From contig NZ_NEJP01000005.1 of NCBI RefSeq assembly GCF_002113125.1, positions 277,761-341,760 of the forward strand: DNA of 64,000 bases, in the 5' to 3' direction. Positions 7,761-17,221 of this stretch are shown piece after piece. The position numbers and the translations under genes were made by a program. The notes beneath the pieces are model-generated. The model saw only the letters and a program-made list of their open reading frames with translations. It did not search any database and was not told the origin of the DNA. Source of the DNA: Pseudomonas sp. B20(2017). Its GTDB lineage: Bacteria; Pseudomonadota; Gammaproteobacteria; Pseudomonadales; Pseudomonadaceae. Position 1 is the stretch's first letter, and every line of letters begins with the position of its first letter.

Positions 7761-9035
7761 ATGCAGCAAGAGTTTAACGATCCGCTCTGGCGCACGGTGC
7801 TGTCCGGCGCACAGATGCTGTTCGTGGCTTTCGGCGCCCTGGTGCTGATGCCACTGATCACGGGCCTGGACCCGAACGTGGCACTGTTTACCGCAGGTTT
7901 AGGCACGATTCTGTTCCAGATCGTCACCGGGCGTCAGGTGCCGGTGTTCCTGGCGTCGAGCTTCGCTTTCATCACCCCGATCATTCTCGCCAAGGGCCAG
8001 TTCGGCCTGGCGGCGACCATGGGCGGCGTGATGGCGGCCGGTTTCGTCTACACCTTCCTCGGCCTGGCCGTGAAGATCAAAGGCACCGGGTTCATTGACC
8101 GTCTGCTGCCGCCAGTCGTAATTGGCCCGGTGATCATCTCCATTGGCCTGGCCATGGCGCCGATTGCCGCGAACATGGCGATGGGCAAGGCTGGTGACGG
8201 CTCGGAGCTGATCCATTACCAGACCGCCATGATGATCTCGATGCCGGCGCTGCTGACCACGTTGATCGTGGCGGTGTTCGGCAAAGGCATTTTCCGTCTG
8301 GTGCCGATTATTTCCGGGGTGCTGGTGGGCTTTGCCCTGTCCTTCTACTTCGGCGTGGTCGACACCGCGAAGATTGCCGCAGCACCATGGTTCGCCCTGC
8401 CAGCCTTTACCGCTCCGGAGTTCAACTGGCAGGCGATCCTGTTCATCGTCCCGGTGGCGCTGGCCCCGGCCATCGAGCACATCGGCGGCGTGATTGCGGT
8501 CGGCAGCGTGACCGGTCGCGACTACCTGAAGAAGCCGGGCCTGCATCGCACCCTGCTCGGTGACGGCATCGCCACCACGGCTGCCGGCCTGTTCGGCGGC
8601 CCGCCCAACACGACCTACGCGGAAGTGACTGGCGCGGTGATGCTGACCAAGAATTACAACCCGAAAATCATGACCTGGGCAGCGATCTTCGCCATCGCCC
8701 TGGCGTTCATCGGCAAGTTCGGCGCCCTGCTGCAAAGCATTCCGGTGCCGGTGATGGGCGGGATTCTGTGCCTGCTGTTCGGTTCGATCGCGGCGGTGGG
8801 GATGAACACCCTGATCCGCCACAAGATCGACCTGGGCGAGGCGCGCAATCTGGTGATCGTTTCGGTGACCCTGGTGTTCGGTATCGGTGGTGTGCTGGTC
8901 GGCACCGGCACCGGTCCGGATGATTTCGGGCTCAAAGGCATCGCGCTGTGCGCGGTGGTGGCGATTGCGCTGAACCTGCTGCTGCCGGGCAACGACAGCT
9001 GGAAACAGAAGAAGGCGGATGAGCCGCTGATCTAA
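7761..9035 (+). CDS. uraA: Uracil permease (NCS2 family)
   Basis: Inner-membrane uracil:proton symporter of 424 residues with about 12-14 hydrophobic segments. The NCS2 features are visible: a QVPVFLASSFAFITP stretch early on, the PAIEHIGGV substrate-region motif in the middle (EHIG near residue 236), and GGPPNTTYAEV in TM10. It lies directly behind upp with a two-base gap, so it is co-transcribed. It corresponds to PA4647. Firm assignment. Confidence 0.95.
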   Translation: MQQEFNDPLWRTVLSGAQMLFVAFGALVLMPLITGLDPNVALFTAGLGTILFQIVTGRQVPVFLASSFAFITPIILAKGQFGLAATMGGVMAAGFVYTFLGLAVKIKGTGFIDRLLPPVVIGPVIISIGLAMAPIAANMAMGKAGDGSELIHYQTAMMISMPALLTTLIVAVFGKGIFRLVPIISGVLVGFALSFYFGVVDTAKIAAAPWFALPAFTAPEFNWQAILFIVPVALAPAIEHIGGVIAVGSVTGRDYLKKPGLHRTLLGDGIATTAAGLFGGPPNTTYAEVTGAVMLTKNYNPKIMTWAAIFAIALAFIGKFGALLQSIPVPVMGGILCLLFGSIAAVGMNTLIRHKIDLGEARNLVIVSVTLVFGIGGVLVGTGTGPDDFGLKGIALCAVVAIALNLLLPGNDSWKQKKADEPLI

Positions 9036-9049
9036 GCCTTGGCATCAAG

Positions 9050-9204
9050 ATCGTTCCCGCGCGGATCCCCCCACACTGATCGTTCCCACGCTCTGCGTGG
9101 GAATGCCTCTGGGGACGCTCCGCGTCCAGTGACGCGGAGCGTCACGGGCTGCATTCCCACGCGGAGCGTGGGAACGATCAACGCCTCGACGTGGGAACGA
9201 TCAT
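9050..9204. repeat. Second-type intergenic palindromic repeat (GTTCCCACGC family)
   Basis: GATCGTTCCCACGCTCTGCG near 9078 is matched by its inverse GCGGAGCGTGGGAACGATC ending near 9180, with an inner GACGCTCCGCGTC / GACGCGGAGCGTC stem. A fragment of the same repeat follows. It is unrelated in sequence to the GGGAGCGGGC REP family in this window. It occupies the whole uraA-hemH gap and can fold into a long hairpin. Confidence 0.75.
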
Positions 9205-9209
9205 CACTT

Positions 9210-10235
9210 TTAGAGCGCCAGTGGCGCCCGCTCACAAAGTGTTGCCAACGCCTTCGCCCATTGCGGGTCGTCATTCAGACACGGCACCAGCACCAACTCT
9301 TCTCCCCCCGCCTCGCGGAACTGCTCCTTGCCGCGATCGCCGATCTCTTCCAGGGTCTCGATGCAATCGGCGACAAACGCCGGGCACATCACCAGAATCT
9401 TCTTCACGCCACTTTTGGCCAGCTCATCCAGCCGCGCTTCGGTGTAGGGCTCGATCCACTTCGCCCGGCCCAGCCGCGACTGAAATGACACCGACCATTT
9501 ACCGTCTGGCAAACCCATGCGTTCTGCGAACAGCGCCGCTGTGCGCAGGCATTGGGCACGATAACAGGTCGCCAATACGGCCGCCGAGGCGTTCTTGCAG
9601 CAATCTTCATTTTTGAAGCAATGATTGCCGGTCGGGTCGAGCTTGGTCAGATGCCGCTCCGGCAAACCGTGGAAGCTCAGCAACAGGTGATCGTAATCCT
9701 GCTGCAAATGCGGCTTGGTGCTAGCCACCAACGCGTCGAGGTATTCCGGATGATCGTAGAATGGCTGCAACACCGACAGCTGCACATCGAGCTTCTTCTC
9801 ACGCACCACCCGCTTGGCTTCTTCTATCACGGTGGTCGTGGTGCTGTCGGCGAACTGCGGATAAAGCGGCGCGAGGGTGATGCGTTTGTGCCCCGCCGCG
9901 ACCAGCTTCATCAAACTTGTCTCAATCGACGGCTCGCCGTATCGCATGGCCAGCTCAACCGGGCCGTGAGTCCACTGCGCCTTCATCTGCTGCTGCAGGC
10001 GACGACTGAGCACCACCAGCGGCGAGCCTTCATCCCACCAGATCGAGGCGTAGGCATGGGCCGACTGCTCCGGGCGCTTGATCAGGATCAGCGACACCAG
10101 CAGACGCCGCACCGGCCACGGCAGGTCGATCACGTACGGATCCATCAGGAATTGATTGAGATAGCGGCGCACGTCGGCCACCGACGTGGAGGCCGGCGAA
10201 CCCAGGTTGACCAGAAGCAAGGCGTGATCGGTCAT
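9210..10235 (-). CDS. hemH: Ferrochelatase
   Basis: Terminal enzyme of protohaem synthesis, inserting Fe2+ into protoporphyrin IX; 341 residues. Family landmarks are SFHGLPERH with the metal-binding His189, and [14 protein letters not shown] with Glu293. The start at 10235 ([14 protein letters not shown]) is the family N terminus; a longer frame upstream overlaps the neighbouring epimerase gene and is not needed. The TIGR01777 gene lies 13 bases upstream on the same strand, so the two are probably co-transcribed. Firm assignment. Confidence 0.95.
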   Translation of the reverse strand: MTDHALLLVNLGSPASTSVADVRRYLNQFLMDPYVIDLPWPVRRLLVSLILIKRPEQSAHAYASIWWDEGSPLVVLSRRLQQQMKAQWTHGPVELAMRYGEPSIETSLMKLVAAGHKRITLAPLYPQFADSTTTTVIEEAKRVVREKKLDVQLSVLQPFYDHPEYLDALVASTKPHLQQDYDHLLLSFHGLPERHLTKLDPTGNHCFKNEDCCKNASAAVLATCYRAQCLRTAALFAERMGLPDGKWSVSFQSRLGRAKWIEPYTEARLDELAKSGVKKILVMCPAFVADCIETLEEIGDRGKEQFREAGGEELVLVPCLNDDPQWAKALATLCERAPLAL

Positions 10236-10248
10236 GCAACGTCCTATT

Positions 10249-11151
10249 TCAGAGGCGGCTGGAAAGATCGTCCAGGGCCGCGCGTAAATCCGTGAACCGG
10301 AAAGTGAATCCCGCTTCCAGCAAGCGTTTTGGCGTGGCGCGTTGGCCACCCAGCAACAGCAATGACATCTCACCGAGCCCGACCTTCAAGGCGAGGGCCG
10401 GCATCGGCATGAACGCCGGGCGATGCAGCACGCTGCCCAGCGTCTTGGCGAATTCGCGATTGCGCACCGGTTTCGGCGCGCACGCATTATAAGGACCGCT
10501 CGCCTGATTGCGGTGCAGAAGAAAATCAATCAAGGCGATTTGATCGTCGATATGAATCCACGGCATCCACTGCCGACCGTTGCCCAAAGGCCCGCCCAGC
10601 CCGAGCTTGAACGGCAGCAGCAGGCGCGACAAAAAGCCGCCCTCGGCCGACAGCACCAGCCCGGTGCGCACCAGCACCACACGAATATCCATCGCTTCGG
10701 CGCGTTGCGCGGTTTCCTCCCAGGCAACGCACAACTGGCTGGCGAAATCGTCGATCACCGGCGGTGAGTCTTCGGTCAACTCACGCTCGCCGCCGTCACC
10801 GTACCAACCCACGGCCGAACCCGAGATCAGCAGCGACGGTTTCTGCCCGCGATGTTCCAGCCACGCCAGCAACGATTCGGTCAGCGTGATCCGGCTGCTC
10901 CACAACAGCGCCTTGCGTCGATGGGTCCACGGCCGGTCGGCAATTGGCGCGCCGGCAAGGTTGACGATCACGTCGACCGGCTCGTCGCCAAGGTCCTCCA
11001 GACGCGCAATGCCACACACCTGGGCGCCACAGATGTTCGCGACTTTTTCCGGACGACGACTCCAGACCGTCAGGCGATGCCCCTGCCCGGACCAGTGCCG
11101 GCAAAGCTGGCGTCCGATCAATCCAGTACCGCCGGTCAGCAATATGTGCAT
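10249..11151 (-). CDS. TIGR01777-family NAD-dependent epimerase/dehydratase (YfcH-like)
   Basis: An extended-SDR fold protein of 300 residues. The nucleotide-binding loop is [12 protein letters not shown] at residues 4-15, and [12 protein letters not shown] carries the family's YG(D/N) block where classical enzymes have YxxxK. The C-terminal DUF1731 part ([21 protein letters not shown]) is clear. The reaction is unknown for the family. It is probably co-transcribed with hemH and divergent from the renalase-type gene. Because a PplR-like site lies in the divergent region, light control of this side is possible but not shown. Confidence 0.85.
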   Translation of the reverse strand: MHILLTGGTGLIGRQLCRHWSGQGHRLTVWSRRPEKVANICGAQVCGIARLEDLGDEPVDVIVNLAGAPIADRPWTHRRKALLWSSRITLTESLLAWLEHRGQKPSLLISGSAVGWYGDGGERELTEDSPPVIDDFASQLCVAWEETAQRAEAMDIRVVLVRTGLVLSAEGGFLSRLLLPFKLGLGGPLGNGRQWMPWIHIDDQIALIDFLLHRNQASGPYNACAPKPVRNREFAKTLGSVLHRPAFMPMPALALKVGLGEMSLLLLGGQRATPKRLLEAGFTFRFTDLRAALDDLSSRL

Positions 11152-11246
11152 GACTTCTTCCTCGCGTGGCGTTTTACCCCGATCACTAGTCTATTTTTAT
11201 AAACAGGGATCTTTTCTATCGGGCAGGCTCTATTGTTTAACCATAG

Positions 11247-12547
<1,301 letters not shown>

Positions 12548-12561
12548 ACATCGCATAAACT

Positions 12562-12585
12562 TGTACAAACCATTTGACTTGTACA
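12562..12585 (+). promoter_or_regulatory. PplR1/LitR-type operator 1 of the rudS-phr operon
   Basis: TGTACA (12562-12567), exactly 12 bases, TGTACA (12580-12585). The -35 hexamer TTGACT (12574-12579) lies inside the spacer, so a bound regulator would block RNA polymerase. It matches the remembered P. putida PplR1 direct repeat T(G/A)TACA-N12-TGTA(C/T)A exactly. Confidence 0.85.
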
Positions 12586-12601
12586 CCTTTGAATCTATGC
12601 T
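12574..12601 (+). promoter_or_regulatory. Promoter of the rudS-pplR1-phr operon
   Basis: TTGACT (-35, 12574-12579) and TATGCT (-10, 12596-12601) are 16 bases apart. This puts the transcript start near 12608, between the two operators and about 50 bases before the rudS ATG. Inferred from consensus and operator placement. Confidence 0.6.
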
Positions 12602-12611
12602 TGAAGAATGT

Positions 12612-12635
12612 TGTACAGATTTACTCGTCTGTACA
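12612..12635 (+). promoter_or_regulatory. PplR1/LitR-type operator 2 of the rudS-phr operon
   Basis: TGTACA (12612-12617), exactly 12 bases, TGTACA (12630-12635). It begins 50 bases after operator 1 and lies just downstream of the predicted transcript start, a second repressing position. Confidence 0.85.
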
Positions 12636-12657
12636 GGTTCAGATTCGAGGTTGCTGC

Positions 12658-13620
12658 ATGTCCGACTCATCGACGTCCCTGCCAAAAATCGCCATCAGCG
12701 CCTGCCTGATGGGGGCCGAAGTTCGCTACAACGGTGGCCACAAGGAGTCGCGGTTGTGCAGCCGCACCCTGGCCGAGCATTTTGAATTCGTTCCGGTATG
12801 TCCTGAAGTAGCGATCGGCCTGGGAATTCCTCGCGAGCCGATCCGGCTGGTGGGCGACCCCGCCCGGCCTGAAGCGGTCGGCACCGTCAATCCAGCGATC
12901 AATGTCACTCAGCCACTGGCTGCTTACGGCGAGAAAATGGCCGGGGAGCTCAGTGACATCTGCGGCTACATCTTCATGCAGCAATCGCCATCCTGCGGAC
13001 TGGAGCGGGTCAAGGTCTACCACGCCAACGGCGCACCGGTGAATGGTGGCGGGCGCGGCATTTACGCCGACGCGTTCTGTGCGCAGCACCCGGACCTGCC
13101 GGTGGAAGAAGCCGGGCGTCTCAACGATCCGGTGCTGCGGGAAAATTTCATCACCCGCGTACTCGCCTACCGCGAATGGCAGCAAGTGCTGAAGCAAGGC
13201 TTGAGCCGCCGCGCCCTCACCGACTTTCACTCGCGCTACAAATACCTGCTGATGGCCCACAACCCGGTGCAATACAAGGCGCTGGGCAATCTGTTGGGCA
13301 ACATGGGCCGGACCGACCCGATCGAACTGGGCCCACGCTATTTCAGTGAACTTATGGCGGCGCTCAAGAAATGCGCCACCCGCCGCACCCACAGCAATGT
13401 CTTGCAGCACATCAGTGGCTACCTGAAACAAGTCATCACCCCCGAAGACAAACAGGAAGTGCAGCACGTCATCGGCCAGTACCGGCACGGCATCGTGCCG
13501 CTGGTAGTGCCGCTGACGCTGCTCAAGCATCACTTTCGCCTCCACCCGGCCCCCTACATTGCGCAGCAGGTGTACCTGCAACCGCATCCGGAAAACCTCA
13601 GCCTGCGAAACGCCATTTGA
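12658..13620 (+). CDS. rudS: RudS-type tRNA 4-thiouridine desulfidase (DUF523/TudS + DUF1722)
   Basis: A two-domain protein of 320 residues. The N-terminal TudS (DUF523) domain, about 1-155, has the three cysteines expected to hold a [4Fe-4S] cluster: Cys16 in SACLMG, Cys48 in VCPEV (with Glu50 nearby) and Cys113 in SPSCG. The C-terminal DUF1722 (YbgA) domain, about 190-305, is the proposed RNA-binding part. Such fusions (RudS) have been reported to convert s4U in tRNA back to uridine. In E. coli the DUF1722 gene ybgA also lies beside phr. Start at 12658 is set by SDSSTSLPKIAISACLMG; the upstream frame crosses operator DNA. The stop overlaps the regulator's ATG. First gene of the light-type operon. 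Confidence 0.85.
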   Translation: MSDSSTSLPKIAISACLMGAEVRYNGGHKESRLCSRTLAEHFEFVPVCPEVAIGLGIPREPIRLVGDPARPEAVGTVNPAINVTQPLAAYGEKMAGELSDICGYIFMQQSPSCGLERVKVYHANGAPVNGGGRGIYADAFCAQHPDLPVEEAGRLNDPVLRENFITRVLAYREWQQVLKQGLSRRALTDFHSRYKYLLMAHNPVQYKALGNLLGNMGRTDPIELGPRYFSELMAALKKCATRRTHSNVLQHISGYLKQVITPEDKQEVQHVIGQYRHGIVPLVVPLTLLKHHFRLHPAPYIAQQVYLQPHPENLSLRNAI

Positions 13621-14561
13621 TGAACGACACCCCCGACACCAGCGCCCGGGAAGACCTCGGCGCCGACTTCAAGAAAGCCCTCGACGAAGGCTGGCTGCCG
13701 ATCCGCGAAGTCGCGCGCCAGACCGGCGTGAATGCCGTCACCCTGCGCGCCTGGGAACGGCGCTACGGGCTGATCGTGCCGCAGCGCACGCCCAAGGGCC
13801 ATCGTCTTTACAGCGCCGAACATGTGCAACGCATCCAGAACATTCTCACATGGCTCAACCGCGGCGTTGCGGTCAGCCAGGTCAAACCGTTACTCGACAC
13901 GGCGCAGGCATTCAACGAACCGGTGGAGGATGAATGGCATCCGTTGCGCCAGGCCGCCCTGCTGGCGGTCACTCACCTGAACGAGCGCAGCCTCGACGAC
14001 AGCATCAATCAGGCGATGGCGTTGTATCCGCCGCGCACACTCTGCGAGCAATTGCTGCTGCCACTGCTGAACGATCTCGAACAGCGCTGGCAGGACCAGT
14101 TCGGCGCGCAGATGGAGCGCGTGTTCTTCTTTGCCTGGTTGCGCAGCAAATTCGGCGCACGCATCTACCATAACAATCGTCAGTTGCGCACTGCGCCGCT
14201 GCTGCTGGTCAATCAATCGGACCTGGCGCTGGAGCCGCATCTGTGGCTCTGCGCCTGGCTCATCAGCAGCGCCGATTGCCCGGTACAAGTACTCGACTGG
14301 CCGCTGCCGGCCGGCGAACTGGCATTGGCAACCGATACCCTGCAAGCCCGTGGCGTACTGCTGTATTCCAGCAAAGCCCTGAACCTTGCCCAACTGCCGA
14401 AACTGTTGAATGGCATCAGCTGCCCGAAACTGATTGCCGGACCAACGGTGTGCATTCACCACGCCGAGTTGTCCGCCAGAACTTCCGAAATCGCAGATCT
14501 GCTGCTGGCCGAAGATCCTCTTTCGGCGCATCGGGCACTCGTTCAGCGTGGGTTGATTTAA
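13620..14561 (+). CDS. pplR1: MerR-family regulator, class II LitR (PplR1-like)
   Basis: 313 residues. Residues 26-66 form the MerR winged helix-turn-helix (LPIREVARQTGVNAVTLRAWERRYGL, then a GHRLYS wing). The remaining 240 residues align in layout with the LitR/CarH sensor part, but the cobalamin motif DxHxxG and the CarH-type W-x9-EH are absent. This fits the B12-independent class II LitR proteins PplR1-3 of P. putida, in which pplR1 also adjoins phr and acts as a repressor relieved by light. The ATG overlaps the rudS stop (TGATG) and the stop overlaps the ATG at 14561 (TAATG). It is probably autoregulated through the two operators before rudS. Confidence 0.8.
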   Translation: MNDTPDTSAREDLGADFKKALDEGWLPIREVARQTGVNAVTLRAWERRYGLIVPQRTPKGHRLYSAEHVQRIQNILTWLNRGVAVSQVKPLLDTAQAFNEPVEDEWHPLRQAALLAVTHLNERSLDDSINQAMALYPPRTLCEQLLLPLLNDLEQRWQDQFGAQMERVFFFAWLRSKFGARIYHNNRQLRTAPLLLVNQSDLALEPHLWLCAWLISSADCPVQVLDWPLPAGELALATDTLQARGVLLYSSKALNLAQLPKLLNGISCPKLIAGPTVCIHHAELSARTSEIADLLLAEDPLSAHRALVQRGLI

Positions 14562-14581
14562 TGATTCAGACCGAGACCGAC

Positions 14582-16027
14582 ATGCAATTGATCTGGCTGC
14601 GCAGCGACCTGCGCCAACACGACAACACCGCCCTCGCGGCCGCCGCCGAGCGTGGCCCGACCGTGGCCGTGTACCTGTTGAGCCCGCAGCAATGGCAGGA
14701 ACATGACGACGCGCCGTGCAAGATCGATTTCTGGCTGCGCAATCTGCGCGAGTTGAGCAAAAGCCTTGGCGACCTGAACATCCCGCTCTTGATCCGCACT
14801 GCGCCTCACTGGGATCAAGCACCCGCCGTGCTGCTCGAACTGTGCCGGCAACTGAAGATCGAGGCAGTGCACGTCAACGAGGAATACGGCATCAACGAAA
14901 GCCGTCGCGATGCAGCCGTTGCCAAGGCGCTGCAAGCCGAAGGCATAACGTTCCATAGCTACCTCGACCAATTGCTGTTCAAGCCCGGCAGCGTGCTGAC
15001 CCGCACCGGCACTTACTTTCAGGTGTTCAGTCAGTTCCGCAAAGTCTGCTACGAGCACCTGCACCGTTCGATGCCTTCGCTGAAACAGGCGCCGGGCAAA
15101 CAGTCAGCGCTGAACATCGCCAGCGACCCCCTTCCAGAAGCCATCGAAGGATTCCCGACTCCCGGCGAATCCCTGCGCGCCCTGTGGCCCGCCGGTGAAG
15201 CTGAGGCGCGGCGCCGCCTCGACACGTTCGCCGATGCACAGATCGACTATTACAAGAGCGAACGTGACTTCCCGGCCAAACCCGGCACCAGCCAGCTCTC
15301 GCCTTATCTGGCCGCGGGTGTGATCTCGCCGCGCCAGTGCCTGCACGCTGCCCTGCAAAGCAATCAGGGCGAATTCGAAAGCGGCAAGGTCGGGGCTGTC
15401 ACCTGGATCAACGAACTGCTGTGGCGCGAGTTCTACAAACACATCCTCGTCGGTTACCCACGGGTTTCACGGCATCGCGCCTTCCGCCCGGAAACCGAAG
15501 CCTTGGCCTGGCGCGATGCCCCAGAGGAGCTGGCTGCCTGGCAGGAAGCTCGCACTGGTTTGCCGATCATTGATGCGGCGATGCGCCAACTGCTGGAAAC
15601 CGGCTGGATGCATAACCGGCTGCGGATGGTGGTGGCGATGTTTCTGACCAAAAACCTGTTGATCGACTGGCGCGAAGGCGAGCGTTTCTTCATGCGCCAC
15701 CTGATCGACGGCGACCTGGCGGCCAACAACGGCGGCTGGCAGTGGAGTTCCTCGACCGGCACCGATTCGGCGCCGTACTTCCGTATTTTCAACCCGGTCA
15801 GCCAGTCGGAAAAATTCGACAGCGAAGGCCTGTTCATCAAGCACTGGTTGCCGGAACTGGCCGGCCTGGACAAGGAAGAAGTCCACAACCCGGCCAGTGC
15901 CGGCGGGCTGTTCGGCGTGGCGGACTATCCCGCGCCAATCGTCAATCTGAGCGCATCACGGGAACGGGCGCTGACAGCGTTCAAGAACCTACCGTCACGC
16001 GCATCTCAAGGAGTGAGCGATGAGTGA
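14582..16027 (+). CDS. phr: Deoxyribodipyrimidine photolyase (CPD photolyase)
   Basis: Blue-light-driven flavoenzyme that splits cyclobutane pyrimidine dimers. 481 residues, the usual length in Pseudomonas. The N-terminal antenna-chromophore domain begins MQLIWLRSDLRQHDNTAL. The C-terminal FAD domain holds WINELLWREFYKH (near residue 280), DAAMRQLLETGWMHNRLRM (near 330) and NNGGWQWSSSTGTDSAPYFR (near 380), the standard photolyase blocks. An alternative ATG at 14561 would add seven residues; 14582 gives the family N terminus. The next gene overlaps by eight bases. Part of the putative light-induced operon. Confidence 0.96.
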   Translation: MQLIWLRSDLRQHDNTALAAAAERGPTVAVYLLSPQQWQEHDDAPCKIDFWLRNLRELSKSLGDLNIPLLIRTAPHWDQAPAVLLELCRQLKIEAVHVNEEYGINESRRDAAVAKALQAEGITFHSYLDQLLFKPGSVLTRTGTYFQVFSQFRKVCYEHLHRSMPSLKQAPGKQSALNIASDPLPEAIEGFPTPGESLRALWPAGEAEARRRLDTFADAQIDYYKSERDFPAKPGTSQLSPYLAAGVISPRQCLHAALQSNQGEFESGKVGAVTWINELLWREFYKHILVGYPRVSRHRAFRPETEALAWRDAPEELAAWQEARTGLPIIDAAMRQLLETGWMHNRLRMVVAMFLTKNLLIDWREGERFFMRHLIDGDLAANNGGWQWSSSTGTDSAPYFRIFNPVSQSEKFDSEGLFIKHWLPELAGLDKEEVHNPASAGGLFGVADYPAPIVNLSASRERALTAFKNLPSRASQGVSDE

Positions 16028-16442
16028 ATTTCTGCGCGGTTTCGCCCTGCGGTTCGCACAGTTGGACAAAGACAACTTGCGCACCCTGGACAAGCTGTAC
16101 AGCGAGGACATTCATTTCACCGATCCGCTACACGAAGTGCAGGGGCTGACAAACCTGCGCGCTTACTTCAGTGAGTTGTACGCCAACGTCAACGAACTGC
16201 GCTTCGATTTCCACGGCTTCGACCAGATCAGCGACGGCGAAGGCTATCTGCGCTGGGTCATGAGCTACCGCCACCCGCGTCTGAGCGGTGGGCAACTGAT
16301 CCGCGTCGCCGGCTGCTCGCACCTGCTCTGGAGCGACAAGGTTTACCGCCACCGGGATTACTTCGATGCCGGAGCGCTGCTTTATGAACATTTACCCGTA
16401 TTGGGCCGAGTGATTGCCTGGCTGAAAAGGAGATTGGGATGA
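16020..16442 (+). CDS. NTF2-like / SnoaL-like protein
   Basis: 140 residues of the cone-shaped NTF2 fold: the N-terminal helix FLRGFALRFAQLDKDNLRTL, then YSEDIHFTDPLHEVQG, then a beta-rich part with LRWVMSYRHP and HLLWSDKVYRHRDYFD. The His/Asp-lined pocket could bind or transform a small molecule or lipid-derived compound. Its eight-base overlap with phr and four-base overlap with the SDR gene show it belongs to the operon. Substrate unknown; homologues often sit beside photolyase and Cfa-like genes. Confidence 0.8.
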   Translation: MSEFLRGFALRFAQLDKDNLRTLDKLYSEDIHFTDPLHEVQGLTNLRAYFSELYANVNELRFDFHGFDQISDGEGYLRWVMSYRHPRLSGGQLIRVAGCSHLLWSDKVYRHRDYFDAGALLYEHLPVLGRVIAWLKRRLG

Positions 16443-17221
16443 GTCGTACAGCTCCACGGCGTTATTGGCTGACCGGTGCTAGCAGTGGCATCGGTGCGGC
16501 ATTGGCAGAAGAAATCCTCAAGACCGGTGCACATCTGGCGGTCAGTTCCCGCCAGGTCGCACCGCTCAAAGTGCTGTCGCAACGTTATCCGGGACAGGTA
16601 CTGGTGGTGCCCGGCGATCTGACCAACAGTCAGACCGTGCGCGAAATCGGCGAACAGATCGCAGCGGACTGGGGATCGCTCGATACGGTAATCCTCAACG
16701 CGGGCACCTGCGAATACGTCGACGCCCGTCAATTCGACGCGTCGATCATCGAACACGTAGTACGCACCAACCTGCTCGCCAGCAGCTATTGCATCGAAGC
16801 CGCCCTGCCCTTGTTGCGCAAAGGCACGGCACCGCATCTGGTGGGCATGGCCAGCTCGGTGACCTATGTGCCGCTGCCCCGCGCCGAAGCCTATGGCGCA
16901 TCGAAGGCCGGGCTTCGCTATCTGTTCGAATCCCTGCGTATCGACCTGGCGGACGAAGGCATTGAAGTGACCGTGATCAGCCCCGGTTTTGTAGAGACAC
17001 CGCTGACCGCCAAAAATGATTTCCCGATGCCTCTCAGTTGGCCTGTGGATAAAGCTGCACGGCACATCTTCGCCAAGCTGAAAGATCGACCGCTGGAAAT
17101 CGCCTTTCCGGCACTGTTCATGGCGGTTCTGTGGCCACTGTCGAAAATGCCTGCGCGGGTACAACTGGCGATTGGCAAACGCATGGTGCGCAGCAACCCT
17201 CCGCTCAAGGACGCAACATGA
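16439..17221 (+). CDS. Short-chain dehydrogenase/reductase
   Basis: A classical SDR of 260 residues. The cofactor loop is TGASSGIGAALAEE (about residues 11-24), NAG occurs near residue 89, and the catalytic Ser precedes Tyr in MASSVTYVP...YGASKAG (YxxxK). Residues at the end of the first fold (VSSRQ) suggest NADP(H). The ATG overlaps the NTF2-like gene's stop and its own stop overlaps the next ATG (ATGA). Substrate unknown; operon context points to lipid or aldehyde metabolism, which is inference. Confidence 0.88.
   Translation: MSRTAPRRYWLTGASSGIGAALAEEILKTGAHLAVSSRQVAPLKVLSQRYPGQVLVVPGDLTNSQTVREIGEQIAADWGSLDTVILNAGTCEYVDARQFDASIIEHVVRTNLLASSYCIEAALPLLRKGTAPHLVGMASSVTYVPLPRAEAYGASKAGLRYLFESLRIDLADEGIEVTVISPGFVETPLTAKNDFPMPLSWPVDKAARHIFAKLKDRPLEIAFPALFMAVLWPLSKMPARVQLAIGKRMVRSNPPLKDAT

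Noticed and set aside
13620..14561. A B12-binding CarH/LitR photoreceptor
   Set aside because: The cobalamin-binding His motif and the W-x9-EH motif are not present.
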